A program made the position numbers and the translations under genes. 64,000 nucleotides of DNA from Emticicia sp965283955 (GTDB lineage Bacteria; Bacteroidota; Bacteroidia; Cytophagales; Spirosomataceae): positions 868,001-932,000 of the forward strand of contig CBDIQW010000001.1 in NCBI GenBank assembly GCA_965283955.1. Direction: 5' to 3'. A model generated the notes under the pieces. It saw only the letters and a list, made by a program, of their open reading frames with translations, was not told where the DNA came from and did no database searches. Position 1 is the first letter of the stretch. Every line of letters starts with the position of its first letter. This document shows, in pieces, positions 44,730 through 53,444 of this stretch.

Positions 44730-47057
44730 TCATTTATCTCCTCCACAACCATCAATAAATGCTTCGAAAACTGCACCCTGCTCTACTTGAAAGCCAGGGT
44801 TTAACAAGATTTTCTTGGCTGCATCATATTTGATATTTGCTCCATTTTCGAGCAAATTAGAGGCTGAAATTGTATTCGGTGATTCAAACTTCAAAATACT
44901 CCCATTTGGCAGTTTTTTACTTAAATTATACTCAAAGCATGGAGGTTCGCCTTGTATATAGACAGTAAAACTCTTAGGAGGTAACGAAATAAAAATTCTT
45001 TTTTGGGAATCAATTGTAGTAGTTAAAGTTGAAGATTTTTGAAGAATATCGGTAAATTTTGTTCCTGCTGGATATCGCCCATTGTTAGCGATTAAATGAT
45101 TGACTTTTAAGCTATCATCATCAAAGTTGATCGCAACAATTACTTCACGCTTGCCCACACTTCCTGTTGAATCAAGTTGGTAAATCAAGCTTCGCCAATG
45201 TTTACCTTTTTGATAAAAATTTGGAGAAGGGACAGGGTTCAACGCTCCTCCATAGTGATTGAGATAATAAACTGCTTGCGAACCATTGATAAATCGTTTT
45301 TGAATTTGTAAAAGTTGGTCAATTTCTTTTTTCAAAGGTTGCAAACCTGTCGGATGATAATCAAAACCGTAAGTATCAGTACCATAAGTGGTACTATGAG
45401 CTGGATAACCATAATAATCGGGATAAAAGACCGTAGGCACTCCCAACTGATTATTTGTCAAAATATAAGCATAAGCCAGAATCGGATTTTGCCAAATTAA
45501 AGCATCACCATAAGTCGGGTTTGAACTTCTAAAATCGTGGTTATTCACAAAAGTCACCAAATTAAACCCACTCATTCCACGTCCATCCTTGAAACTATTA
45601 TAAAAAGCATTTCGAGCATCCGCACCATTATCGCAGGCTTGCTTAAGGGCATCTCTTAGAGCGAAATCAAATACTTTTGGCTGAATGGCAGTTCGAGCAG
45701 CTACACTCATCGAAGCTTTTACATCAGCTACCCAATTTTGTATCGCTGGATTTTCTTGTCCGTACCACTCACCTACTACCAAATCAGGAATTTTATTGGC
45801 ATTATACATCTCTGTAAGCATTTTCCCAACAAAATTTGCTTCAAAATGCTTAATAGCATCCATCCTTAGACCTCTTACTTCCAATTCATCATACGCCCAT
45901 TTTGTCCAAGCAATCAAGGTATCACGAGCCATTGATTGATTATGATCATAGTCATAAAAATAATCCATGCTTTGCATACTCCATTCCGGGCCAATACAAG
46001 TAGTTGTCGCCCCGCCCGTTGTACTTGCTCCACCTTCGTTCCAATTTGGTCTGAATGACTTCCAGTTACTTCCACCACGTCCACTTGGCAGACCAGTAAA
46101 ATCTGTAAATGTCTGAAACTGAACTTTATAGGCCGAAGAATTCCAGTTTGCAGGATTAGCAATATCTGTGCTACCAGTAGTGTACCAAATCTTCGAGATT
46201 CGGTGGTCGGTGTAATCACCACAAAGATTTATAACTTGAATAACTAACGTATCACCATCAGAATTGTAATTATTGGCATCAAGTGTAATTTTAAATTCAT
46301 CAACATCATTCGTAAAATCAAATGTATTCCAATACCCTTGCTTCAGATTCGTTACATACTCAGCACCAGATGCAGCAATGTCTGAGTTTACTGAAATAGC
46401 TGTGTTTTTAGGGTTACAACCACTCACAAAATCCCAAGCCTGCCCACTACCTGCTTTAGTTGTAGTGGCAAAAAACATAATTTTCTTACCAACATATCCG
46501 CCCGAACGAGAACCAATACTCACATAATACGTACCCCCTCCCAAACCAGTTGAACCACCAACTGGAATTATCATGCGTACTCGGTCAGATGGAAATGGTG
46601 ATTTGTAAGAAGTATTGGGGCAAGAACCATCATTTCTTCCTGCATAAAACAACATATACTCTTTTACAGCACTATTAGCTTCGGGTTTTCCACCATCACG
46701 GTGATTATAAACCATATCGCCCACTGGCTTTAGATTATTTGCCGTAAAAGTTGCCACCATATCTTTGATTTCTTGCTTAGTTCCGAGCGAAGTTTGTGTA
46801 GAATTCTGCCCAATAAATAAATCTTTTGGGTCATAGCCTCCCGACTTGTTTCCATTGCCTGCAAATGGTGGAAACCAAATATGTGTAAAACCAGCCGCCG
46901 AAAGTTCCGGAGCTTTATTTTTGAGCGTATCTGACCAATTATAGCCTTGTCCGGCTTTGGGATAATCCCAATAAAAACCTTGAAGAAGCACCTGTTGTGC
47001 AAAAATAGAAGATATGCCTCCGAGATAAATCCAGAGGAAAAGTGTGAAGCTTTTCAT
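44730..47057 (-). CDS. Secreted alpha-amylase, GH13
   Basis: A 775-residue glycoside hydrolase with a signal peptide ending in SSIFAQ. The catalytic residues of GH13 are visible: the nucleophile aspartate in RGLRMDAIKHF (about 397), the acid/base glutamate in DLVVGEWYG (about 427) and the third aspartate in FVNNHDFR (about 505), with the substrate histidine in VYNHRDGG. An insert of about 170 residues (about 145-315, rich in Gly/Ser/Thr and with NDVDEFKITLDANNYN) interrupts the barrel. It may be a carbohydrate-binding domain. The C-terminal 80 residues (LNPGFQVEQGAVFEAFIDGC) resemble a common Bacteroidota end domain rather than a T9SS signal. It has its own promoter and precedes the giant adhesin. 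Confidence 0.9.
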   Translation of the reverse strand: MKSFTLFLWIYLGGISSIFAQQVLLQGFYWDYPKAGQGYNWSDTLKNKAPELSAAGFTHIWFPPFAGNGNKSGGYDPKDLFIGQNSTQTSLGTKQEIKDMVATFTANNLKPVGDMVYNHRDGGKPEANSAVKEYMLFYAGRNDGSCPNTSYKSPFPSDRVRMIIPVGGSTGLGGGTYYVSIGSRSGGYVGKKIMFFATTTKAGSGQAWDFVSGCNPKNTAISVNSDIAASGAEYVTNLKQGYWNTFDFTNDVDEFKITLDANNYNSDGDTLVIQVINLCGDYTDHRISKIWYTTGSTDIANPANWNSSAYKVQFQTFTDFTGLPSGRGGSNWKSFRPNWNEGGASTTGGATTTCIGPEWSMQSMDYFYDYDHNQSMARDTLIAWTKWAYDELEVRGLRMDAIKHFEANFVGKMLTEMYNANKIPDLVVGEWYGQENPAIQNWVADVKASMSVAARTAIQPKVFDFALRDALKQACDNGADARNAFYNSFKDGRGMSGFNLVTFVNNHDFRSSNPTYGDALIWQNPILAYAYILTNNQLGVPTVFYPDYYGYPAHSTTYGTDTYGFDYHPTGLQPLKKEIDQLLQIQKRFINGSQAVYYLNHYGGALNPVPSPNFYQKGKHWRSLIYQLDSTGSVGKREVIVAINFDDDSLKVNHLIANNGRYPAGTKFTDILQKSSTLTTTIDSQKRIFISLPPKSFTVYIQGEPPCFEYNLSKKLPNGSILKFESPNTISASNLLENGANIKYDAAKKILLNPGFQVEQGAVFEAFIDGCGGDK

Positions 47058-47091
47058 TTTAATTATTTGGTTATAAGTATTTTCGTTAAAC

Positions 47092-47122
47092 CAAACTTAG
47101 GATAAATGTTGCGTGCATCCAA
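47092..47122 (-). promoter_or_regulatory. Promoter of the amylase-adhesin operon
   Basis: On the minus strand: TTG at 47122-47120, a 20-base spacer, then TAAGTTTG at 47099-47092. It is a full match to the -33/-7 pattern, 35 bases upstream of the amylase ATG. Confidence 0.65.
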
Positions 47123-47210
47123 GTAAAAAATATACTTTTTTTATATTTCATATAATTAAATTAAGATTATATATAAAAAGCGAAATCTAACTTCATAAAA
47201 TCAATCAACA

Positions 47211-47238
47211 AAAAAGCCGTCTCAAACGAAACGGCTCT
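47211..47238 (-). terminator. Terminator of the 57-residue membrane protein gene
   Basis: Stem AGCCGT with ACGGCT (47215-47220 and 47231-47236), followed on the minus strand by TTTTTT. It lies 37 bases past the stop of the small gene at 47275 and before the amylase promoter, so it insulates the amylase operon. Confidence 0.65.
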
Positions 47239-47274
47239 TTGTGTACAACCCTAACCACTATGATGAAACATAAT

Positions 47275-47448
47275 CTACTTAATATATTTACGCTGGCCGA
47301 AGTTTCGACCAATGCTCAAAAATTTTCCTATTTCTAAAAAATGATAGAGTTCATAAACTCCCAAAGCAAACAAAACCCCTACTAATAAAAATTGTAGTGG
47401 ATAAATCATGATTAAATGACCAAGACTTGTGTAAATTTGTAAAAACAT
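47275..47448 (-). CDS. 57-residue single-pass membrane protein
   Basis: A small ORF with an ATG at 47448 and an AAGAAG stretch 3 bases before it as a possible ribosome site. The protein begins MFLQIYTSLGHL, has one long hydrophobic helix (MIYPLQFLLVGVLFALGVYE) and a basic C-terminus (SIGRNFGQRKYIK). A good intrinsic terminator directly follows. The membrane architecture and terminator make it more than chance, but I know no homolog. Confidence 0.5.
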   Translation of the reverse strand: MFLQIYTSLGHLIMIYPLQFLLVGVLFALGVYELYHFLEIGKFLSIGRNFGQRKYIK

Positions 47449-47630
47449 AACGCTTCTTTTTTGGGTTATTTGAACATAACAAAGGTCTGAAAGTATTTTT
47501 AATAATTTTAGCGTAAAAACCCCTGATTTTTAGTACGTATTTTACGGTACTTCTACTTACGTATTTACCACTCGGACAGTTTTCCTTTCTTAAAAACTAT
47601 TTTATTTCACGCTCAAATAAGCAACAAACA

Positions 47631-48089
47631 ATGAAAATAAACATCGAAACCGCTGTAGATCAATCGGTTAGTGACGTATGGAATCAATTTGATGATAAAT
47701 TACTCCTCAAACTATCTCCACCATTTCCTCCTGTGAAACTTATATCCTTTGGACAGAAAGTTGGTGAGAAAGTTACATTTGAACTAAACTTTTTTATTAT
47801 ACGGCAAGTTTGGGTGAGTAAAATCACAGATTCTTATTTATCGGTAGCAGAATCATACTTTATTGATGAAGGAGTTCAGCTTCCTTTTTTCCTAAAATAC
47901 TGGAAACACAAGCATAGAATCGTAAGAGATAATACTTCGATTAAAGGCTCTGGAAGTAAAATTATTGACGAAATTGAGTTTCGCACGCCCACTATTTTGA
48001 CAGATTACATTTTTTATCCTATCTTGTATCTTCAATTCCTTTATCGCAAACCAATTTATCAGCGAATTTTCAAAACCCCTAACCCCTAA
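47631..48089 (+). CDS. SRPBCC-fold protein
   Basis: A 152-residue soluble protein with the START/Bet v1-like fold: an opening strand INIETAVDQSVSDVWNQF, ligand-cavity strands (KVTFELNFFIIRQVWVSKI, SKIIDEIEFRTP) and a long C-terminal helix. Such proteins bind lipids or other hydrophobic molecules; the ligand is not predictable. The final codons (KTPNP) are encoded by a dispersed CCCCTAACCCC repeat, so the natural C-terminus may have been replaced or extended by the element. Confidence 0.7.
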   Translation: MKINIETAVDQSVSDVWNQFDDKLLLKLSPPFPPVKLISFGQKVGEKVTFELNFFIIRQVWVSKITDSYLSVAESYFIDEGVQLPFFLKYWKHKHRIVRDNTSIKGSGSKIIDEIEFRTPTILTDYIFYPILYLQFLYRKPIYQRIFKTPNP

Positions 48090-48222
48090 AGGGGAATAAA
48101 AGTCCCTAAAAGCTGATGTTGGATGAAAAAATATGACCAAAGAAAATACTTAAAACTCCTTTAGGGCAAGGAGTAAATCAACTAACTAAACAGCACATCC
48201 TTTAGGTGGAGGATGTATTTAC
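48073..48222. repeat. Intergenic cluster of short palindromic repeats
   Basis: Contains CCCCTAACCCCTAAAGGGGA at its left edge, CTCCTTTAGGGCAAGGAG in the middle and ATCCTTTAGGTGGAGGAT at the right. Each is an imperfect palindrome around a CCTTTAGG or CCTAAAGG core. The left one overlaps the end of the SRPBCC gene and the right one lies just before the symporter start. Related to the element at 9722-9762. Confidence 0.55.
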
Positions 48223-48226
48223 CACT

Positions 48227-49513
48227 ATGAAATTAAACATTACTTGGAAAATCTTCATCGGCATGACGCTTGGTATCATTGTCGGTTATTTCATCCACAA
48301 TCATTTTGATTTAGGGCAATTTAGCATCAAAGATTCCGCATTGCTTACACCCGAACAGGTAAAAGCTAACGAAGGTGTGAAAGATTGGAGTTCGTATCTA
48401 CAATTACTTTCTAAGATTTTTTTACGAATGATTCAGATGATTCTGGGGCCATTGGTACTTTCTATTTTGGTTGTTGGAATTGCCAAACTTGGAGATTTCA
48501 AAGTAGTTGGTCGTATCGGCCTTAAAACATTGGGTTATTTTTATTTTGCCACCATTCTTTCATTGGTTACGGGTTTGATTGCTGTAAACATTATGAAACC
48601 TGGCAAAGTAATGACGCTTGATTTACCAAGTACAGGCACCGATACAGGTGTTGAAGCCAAGAAAATGACACTCGAAAACTTTATCACACACGTTTTCCCA
48701 AAAAGTATTTTTGAAGCACTTTCTACCAATGAAGTGCTTCAAATAGTAGTATTTTCATTGTTTTTTGGTGTAGCATTGGCAGCTATCGGCGAAAAAGGAA
48801 AAAGTGTAACCAAAGCACTCGATGCCATTTCTGAAGTAATGTTTAAGATTGTTGGTTATGTAATGACATTCGCTCCTTATGCAGTTTTTGGTTCGGTTGC
48901 GGCCGTTATTGCCGCCAAAGGTTTGGGTGTACTCGGTGGTTATTTATATTTAATCGTTTGTTTCTTCGCAACATTGGCTTTTTTCATCGTCGTTGTTCTG
49001 TGGGTAATTTGTCTTGTTCAGAAAATCGACTACTGGAAATTATTGAAATTTGTAAAAGACGCTCTATTCTTATCATTCAGTACGGCAAGTTCGGAAGCGT
49101 CAATGCCTTTACAGATTGAACAACTCAAAAAGTTTGGTATTTCTGAGCGTATCATCAGTTTTGTTTTGCCTTTAGGTTATTCTTTCAACCTTGATGGTTC
49201 AATGATGTACATGACCTTTGCAACAGGATTTATTGCTCAAATCTATGGTATCGAACTAACGCTTGGCCAACAAGTGACGATGCTACTTACGCTCCTACTC
49301 ACAAGTAAAGGTATTGCAGGCGTGCCACGTGCGTCGTTGGTAGTTATTGCTGGAACACTCACCATGTTTGGCCTTCCACAAGAGGGTATTAGCTTAGTTT
49401 TAGCGGTTGATTGGTTGTTAGATATGGGTCGCTCAGCAACTTCAGTAGCAGGGAATGCGGTAGCAACAGCAGTTGTGGCCAAGTGGGAAGGAGAATTGAA
49501 TGAAGCTGCATAA
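48227..49513 (+). CDS. Dicarboxylate/amino acid:cation symporter (DAACS family)
   Basis: A 428-residue transporter of the glutamate/aspartate symporter family, which takes up C4-dicarboxylates or acidic amino acids with protons or sodium. The diagnostic hairpin motifs are present: SFSTASSEASMPL (hairpin 1), LPLGYSFNLDGSMMYM (helix 7) and SKGIAGVPRASLVV (hairpin 2), then LLDMGRSATSVAGNAVATA (helix 8). ATG 48227 (MKLNITWKIF) gives the normal N-terminus; an ATG seven codons upstream falls within the repeat. It is followed by a strong terminator, so it is a single gene. Confidence 0.92.
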   Translation: MKLNITWKIFIGMTLGIIVGYFIHNHFDLGQFSIKDSALLTPEQVKANEGVKDWSSYLQLLSKIFLRMIQMILGPLVLSILVVGIAKLGDFKVVGRIGLKTLGYFYFATILSLVTGLIAVNIMKPGKVMTLDLPSTGTDTGVEAKKMTLENFITHVFPKSIFEALSTNEVLQIVVFSLFFGVALAAIGEKGKSVTKALDAISEVMFKIVGYVMTFAPYAVFGSVAAVIAAKGLGVLGGYLYLIVCFFATLAFFIVVVLWVICLVQKIDYWKLLKFVKDALFLSFSTASSEASMPLQIEQLKKFGISERIISFVLPLGYSFNLDGSMMYMTFATGFIAQIYGIELTLGQQVTMLLTLLLTSKGIAGVPRASLVVIAGTLTMFGLPQEGISLVLAVDWLLDMGRSATSVAGNAVATAVVAKWEGELNEAA

Positions 49514-49537
49514 AATTCAGCAGTTTAGATAACATAG

Positions 49538-49577
49538 TTTGAGCCACTATTTTTGCTAAGATAGTGGCTCAAATTTT
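49538..49577 (+). terminator. Terminator after the symporter gene
   Basis: Perfect 13-bp stem TTTGAGCCACTAT (49538-49550) with ATAGTGGCTCAAA (49561-49573), followed by TTTTT. Confidence 0.85.
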
Positions 49578-49625
49578 TAAAATAATCAAATTCTACAAAA
49601 CAGCGATCAACTCTTCAATAAACTC

Positions 49626-51513
49626 ATGAAAAAAACTTTTATTTTACTGGTAGTAAGCATATTATCAATTACAGCAAAAGCACAAACGCAATCTACTGCA
49701 CAACAGGATTCTGCTTTTGTTAGAGAAAACTACATAAAAACCCAAGTGCAAATCTCGATGCGAGATGGGGTAAAACTTTTTACCAATATCTATACACCAA
49801 AAGATGCTTCTCCAAACAATACTTACCCAATAGTGATGCAACGGACTTGCTATGATGTTGCTCCTTATGAAAAGGAAGAATACCCTAAAATGTTGTATTA
49901 TTCTCGCTATATGATGCGAGAAAAGTTCATCTTTGTTGACCAAGATGTGCGTGGCCGCTGGATGTCGGAAGGAGTATTCACCAATATGACACCGCATATT
50001 CCTAACAAAACAAAGCCAACTGACGTTGATGAAGCGTCAGATACTTATGATACAATTGATTGGTTAGTGAAAAACGTTCCAAATAATAATGGTCGAGTTG
50101 GTCAATATGGCATTTCGTACCCTGGGTTTTATACTATTGCAGGAGCTTTATGTGGGCATCCAGCCTTGAAAGCGGCTTCACCACAAGCACCAATTTCTGA
50201 CTTTTTCTTTGATGATTTTCACCATAATGGAGCTTTTACTCTGGGTTATGGTATGACTTTCCCAGTTTTTGGTGTACAGCACCCTCAACCAACGCCCAAT
50301 TCGTGGTATGATGATAAATTTCCAAAACTCAATACAGTCGATGGTTTTGATTGGTATAAAACCATGACGCCTTTAAAGAATTTCAACAAAGTTTATGGCG
50401 ATAATTTCTTTTGGAATGAACTCATCAAACACCCAAATTATGATGAATTTTGGCAAAAACGAAATATCCTACCACACCTAAAAAATGTCAAAAATTTACC
50501 TGCAATCATGGTAGTTGGCGGTTGGTTTGATGCCGAAGATTTGCCTGGCCCATTGAATATTTACAAAAATTTAGAAAAATATAATGTAAATGTCTACAAT
50601 ACAATTGTAATGGGACCTTTTGGGCATGGAGATTGGGCTCGTGAGCGTGGACATCATTTTCACTCAAATGTTTATTTTGGTGACAGTGTTTCTACCTATT
50701 TTCAGAAAAATATGGAATTGAAATTCTTCAAACACTTTTTAAAGGAATCGGGAGATGGAAAAACTGGTTTACCTGAAGCATATTTATTTGATACTGGAAA
50801 AAAAGAATGGCGTGAATTTGCTGAGTTTCCAGTAAAAACTGCTCAAAAAATTGATTTTTACTTAAATCCAAATGGTAAATTATCAAATAAAATGACAGGA
50901 AAAGGATTTGGAGAGTATATTTCTGACCCATCAAAGCCAGTACCATACACCGAAGATCCAAAGCAAATTACAGGCTTTAGTCCACGAAACTATATGAGTG
51001 AAGACCAACGTTTTGCAGGCCGCAGAACTGATGTAATGACTTACGAAACCGAAGTTTTGACAGAAGATATTACACTCGGAGGCGAAATCATGGCAAATCT
51101 CAAAATTTCAACCACAGGTACGGACGCTGATTTTTTTGTTAAATTAATTGATGTTTACCCTGGTGACGAACCTAATTCTCCATATACTCCCAAACATATT
51201 ACGCTGGGTGGCTACCAACAAATGGTACGTAGTGAAATTATGCGTCGCTCGTTTCCGCAACTCGTTCTCAAAACCAGAACCTTTGGTGGCCAATAAGAAG
51301 ACTGACATTAATTTCCGTTTACAAGATGTTTTGCACACATTCAAAAAAGGACATAAAATCATGATTCAAGTGCAGTCAACTGCCTTTCCTTTGTTTGATA
51401 TTAATCCTCAAAAATATGTACCAAATATCTACGAAGCAGAAGAAAGTGATTTTCAGAAAGCAACACATCGCATTTATGCAGATAGCAAGATTTCAGTAGA
51501 AGTATTGAAATAG
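49626..51513 (+). CDS. Secreted S15/CocE-type hydrolase, frame broken at 51246
   Basis: About 628 residues when repaired. A signal peptide (KTFILLVVSILSITAKAQ) is followed by the alpha/beta hydrolase core: nucleophile GQYGISYPGFY (Ser about 164), aspartate in VVGGWFDAEDLPG (about 300) and histidine in GPFGHGDWARERG (about 332). The C-terminal jelly-roll domain (PKHITLGGYQQMVRSEIM, then KIMIQVQSTAFP) completes it. Members are X-Pro dipeptidyl peptidases or acylases. As written the frame stops at 51296; deleting one base of CGTCGC near 51246 gives MRARFRNSFSKPEP, the normal family sequence, and reads on to 51513. Confidence 0.88.
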
Positions 51514-51524
51514 TTATCAAACAA

Positions 51525-51573
51525 AAACGCCTCATAATCGGCGAGTCGTCGCACCGTTGATTATGAGGCGTTT
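51525..51573. terminator. Bidirectional terminator between S15 gene and sufD
   Basis: Perfect 15-bp stem: AAACGCCTCATAATC (51525-51539) with GATTATGAGGCGTTT (51559-51573). It serves both convergent genes. Confidence 0.85.
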
Positions 51574-51589
51574 AATATAATTCTTTCTA

Positions 51590-52921
51590 TCAAGCTCCTT
51601 CCAGTTTATCCAAAATTAGCTCTTCGATATATTCTCTAATTGAATCAATTTTTATTTGTGTAACAACGTCTTGTGCGAAAGCTAAAAGTTGTAAACGAAT
51701 CGCTTCTTTTTTCGGAATACCTCTCGACTGCATATAGAAAATAGCTTCGTCGTTCAATTGTCCAGTAGTTGTTCCGTGCGAACACTTTACATCATCCGCC
51801 CAAATTTCTAATTGAGGTTTGGTGTTCATTGTTGCCTCATCAGAAGTCACTACGTTACGACAATTTTGATAAGCGTTTGTTTTCTGAGCATCTTCTCTTA
51901 CGAAAATCTTGCCATTGAAAACACCCGTCGATTTGTCCATCAAAATACCTTTGTAAAGCTCGTGGCTTTCACAATTTGGTTTTCTGTGGTCAACAACTGT
52001 GTGATTATCAACGTGTTGCTTGCCATTTGGCACGTACAAGCCAAATAAATGACTTTCGATATGCTCACCATCAAGTACCACATTGAGGTTGTTTCTTACG
52101 AATCCACCATTCAAAGTTGCCGTTGCTGAATAAAAATAACTACGTCCTTTTTGGTAAACTTGGGTAGTACCGATATGGTACGATTTATCGCTTTCACTTT
52201 GCACTTTGTAGTAATCAACCATTGCCGACTCGTCAACGATGATTTCGGTAACAGTATTTACAAACGCAGCACCGTCGCCCACTGTGCGATACGCTTCAGC
52301 AATTTTTACTTGTGAATTTTTGCCAACAATTATCAAGTTACGAGGTTGTGAACCAACGTTTGAAGTACGCACATCCGAGATAAATCTTAAAATAATTGGT
52401 TCTTCAACTATCTTATTGTCAGCTACTTGAACGACAACACCATCATTGGCAAGAGCTGTGTTTAAAGCCGTGAAAGCATCAGTTTCGTAATTGGCATATT
52501 TACCGAAATAACCTTCGATTAATTCTGGTTGTTGAGCCAATGCTTCCGAAAACGGAATAACTTTTAGCTTATTTTCGGGAGTAGCAATTTGCGAAAGTTC
52601 GGCATTATACACACCGTTGATAAAATACAAAACGTTTCCAGTAAGGTGTGGCAACGGAATCTTATCAAGGTCGGCTTGATTAAAATCGGTTTTTGTATGA
52701 AAATCAAATGTTTGCTTGACTAAATTGCTCACATTTGAGTATTTCCATTCTTCATGACGAATAGTTGGAAAACCTAATTTATCGAAATTTTGCATCGCTT
52801 CACCACGCAATTGATGAATCGGCAAAGCGGCTTTTCCATTCAATTTTGCTTGTGACAACTGAAAATCAGCGATTAATTCTGCTTTTAGACTTGATGCGTC
52901 TTTATTTTCTATCGAACTCAT
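51590..52921 (-). CDS. sufD: Fe-S cluster assembly protein SufD
   Basis: A 443-residue SufD, a beta-helix scaffold partner of SufB and SufC in building iron-sulfur clusters. Visible: GFPTIRHEEWKYSNVS near the N-terminus, the beta-helix core, and the conserved C-terminal GKIFVREDAQKTNAYQNCRN, DDVKCSHGTTTGQLNDE and SRGIPKKEAIRLQLLAFA. It is the last gene of a minus-strand sufC-ridA-sufD run; no sufB or sufS is in the window. Confidence 0.93.
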   Translation of the reverse strand: MSSIENKDASSLKAELIADFQLSQAKLNGKAALPIHQLRGEAMQNFDKLGFPTIRHEEWKYSNVSNLVKQTFDFHTKTDFNQADLDKIPLPHLTGNVLYFINGVYNAELSQIATPENKLKVIPFSEALAQQPELIEGYFGKYANYETDAFTALNTALANDGVVVQVADNKIVEEPIILRFISDVRTSNVGSQPRNLIIVGKNSQVKIAEAYRTVGDGAAFVNTVTEIIVDESAMVDYYKVQSESDKSYHIGTTQVYQKGRSYFYSATATLNGGFVRNNLNVVLDGEHIESHLFGLYVPNGKQHVDNHTVVDHRKPNCESHELYKGILMDKSTGVFNGKIFVREDAQKTNAYQNCRNVVTSDEATMNTKPQLEIWADDVKCSHGTTTGQLNDEAIFYMQSRGIPKKEAIRLQLLAFAQDVVTQIKIDSIREYIEELILDKLEGA

Positions 52922-52972
52922 TATTCAAAATTTTCTATAATCAATTTCTCCGAACAATTTCGGAAAATTGTT

Positions 52973-53353
52973 CTACAATTCTGCAACTGCTTCTACTTCT
53001 ACTTTATATCCAAAGTGTAACTCTGGTACTGGAATAATTGAACGAGCTGGTCGGTGTTCTCCAAAAAACTTTGCATAAAGTTGGTTGACGACACCCCAAT
53101 TTTCTCCGCCTGTAATATAAACCGTAGTTTTTACAACCTTATCGGTGTTTACTCCTACTTCCAGCAAAATCTGCGTCAAGTTTTCAAAAACTACTGTTAA
53201 TTGCTCTTCGATGCTTGATTCGATTGGCAGTTTTTCGGAGGTTTTAATTTTTATTGGCAAAATTCCCGAAGTAAACAACAATCCACCACTCACAATTGCT
53301 TGCGAATAATGACCTACTGGCTTCGGGCTATCTTTGACTTGAATTTTCTGCAT
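52973..53353 (-). CDS. RidA-family enamine/imine deaminase
   Basis: A 126-residue RidA (YjgF/YER057c) protein that hydrolyses reactive enamines such as 2-aminoacrylate, which otherwise damage PLP enzymes. The key arginine is R104 in RPARSIIPVPEL, and the glutamate of VEVEAVAEL closes the site; GHYSQAIVSGGLLFTSG is also typical. It lies between sufC and sufD on the same strand, 51 bases before sufD and 91 bases after sufC. The position may be functional, as cysteine desulfurase is a PLP enzyme that this activity could protect (inference). Confidence 0.88.
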   Translation of the reverse strand: MQKIQVKDSPKPVGHYSQAIVSGGLLFTSGILPIKIKTSEKLPIESSIEEQLTVVFENLTQILLEVGVNTDKVVKTTVYITGGENWGVVNQLYAKFFGEHRPARSIIPVPELHFGYKVEVEAVAEL

Positions 53354-53377
53354 AAATCTAATTTTGACTGATAGATT

Positions 53378-53436
53378 GAGTGAATGATAGAATATTCAAA
53401 ATTCTATTACTTATTCATTCATTCTATCACTCACTC
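53378..53436. repeat. Imperfect inverted repeat between sufC and the RidA gene
   Basis: GAGTGAATGATAGAAT (53378-53393) pairs with ATTCTATCACTCACTC (53421-53436) with one mismatch. The loop consists of further copies of the ATTCATTC unit. It is organised like the purK-purE spacer, but with a different unit. Confidence 0.6.
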
Positions 53437-53444
53437 ATTCAAAA

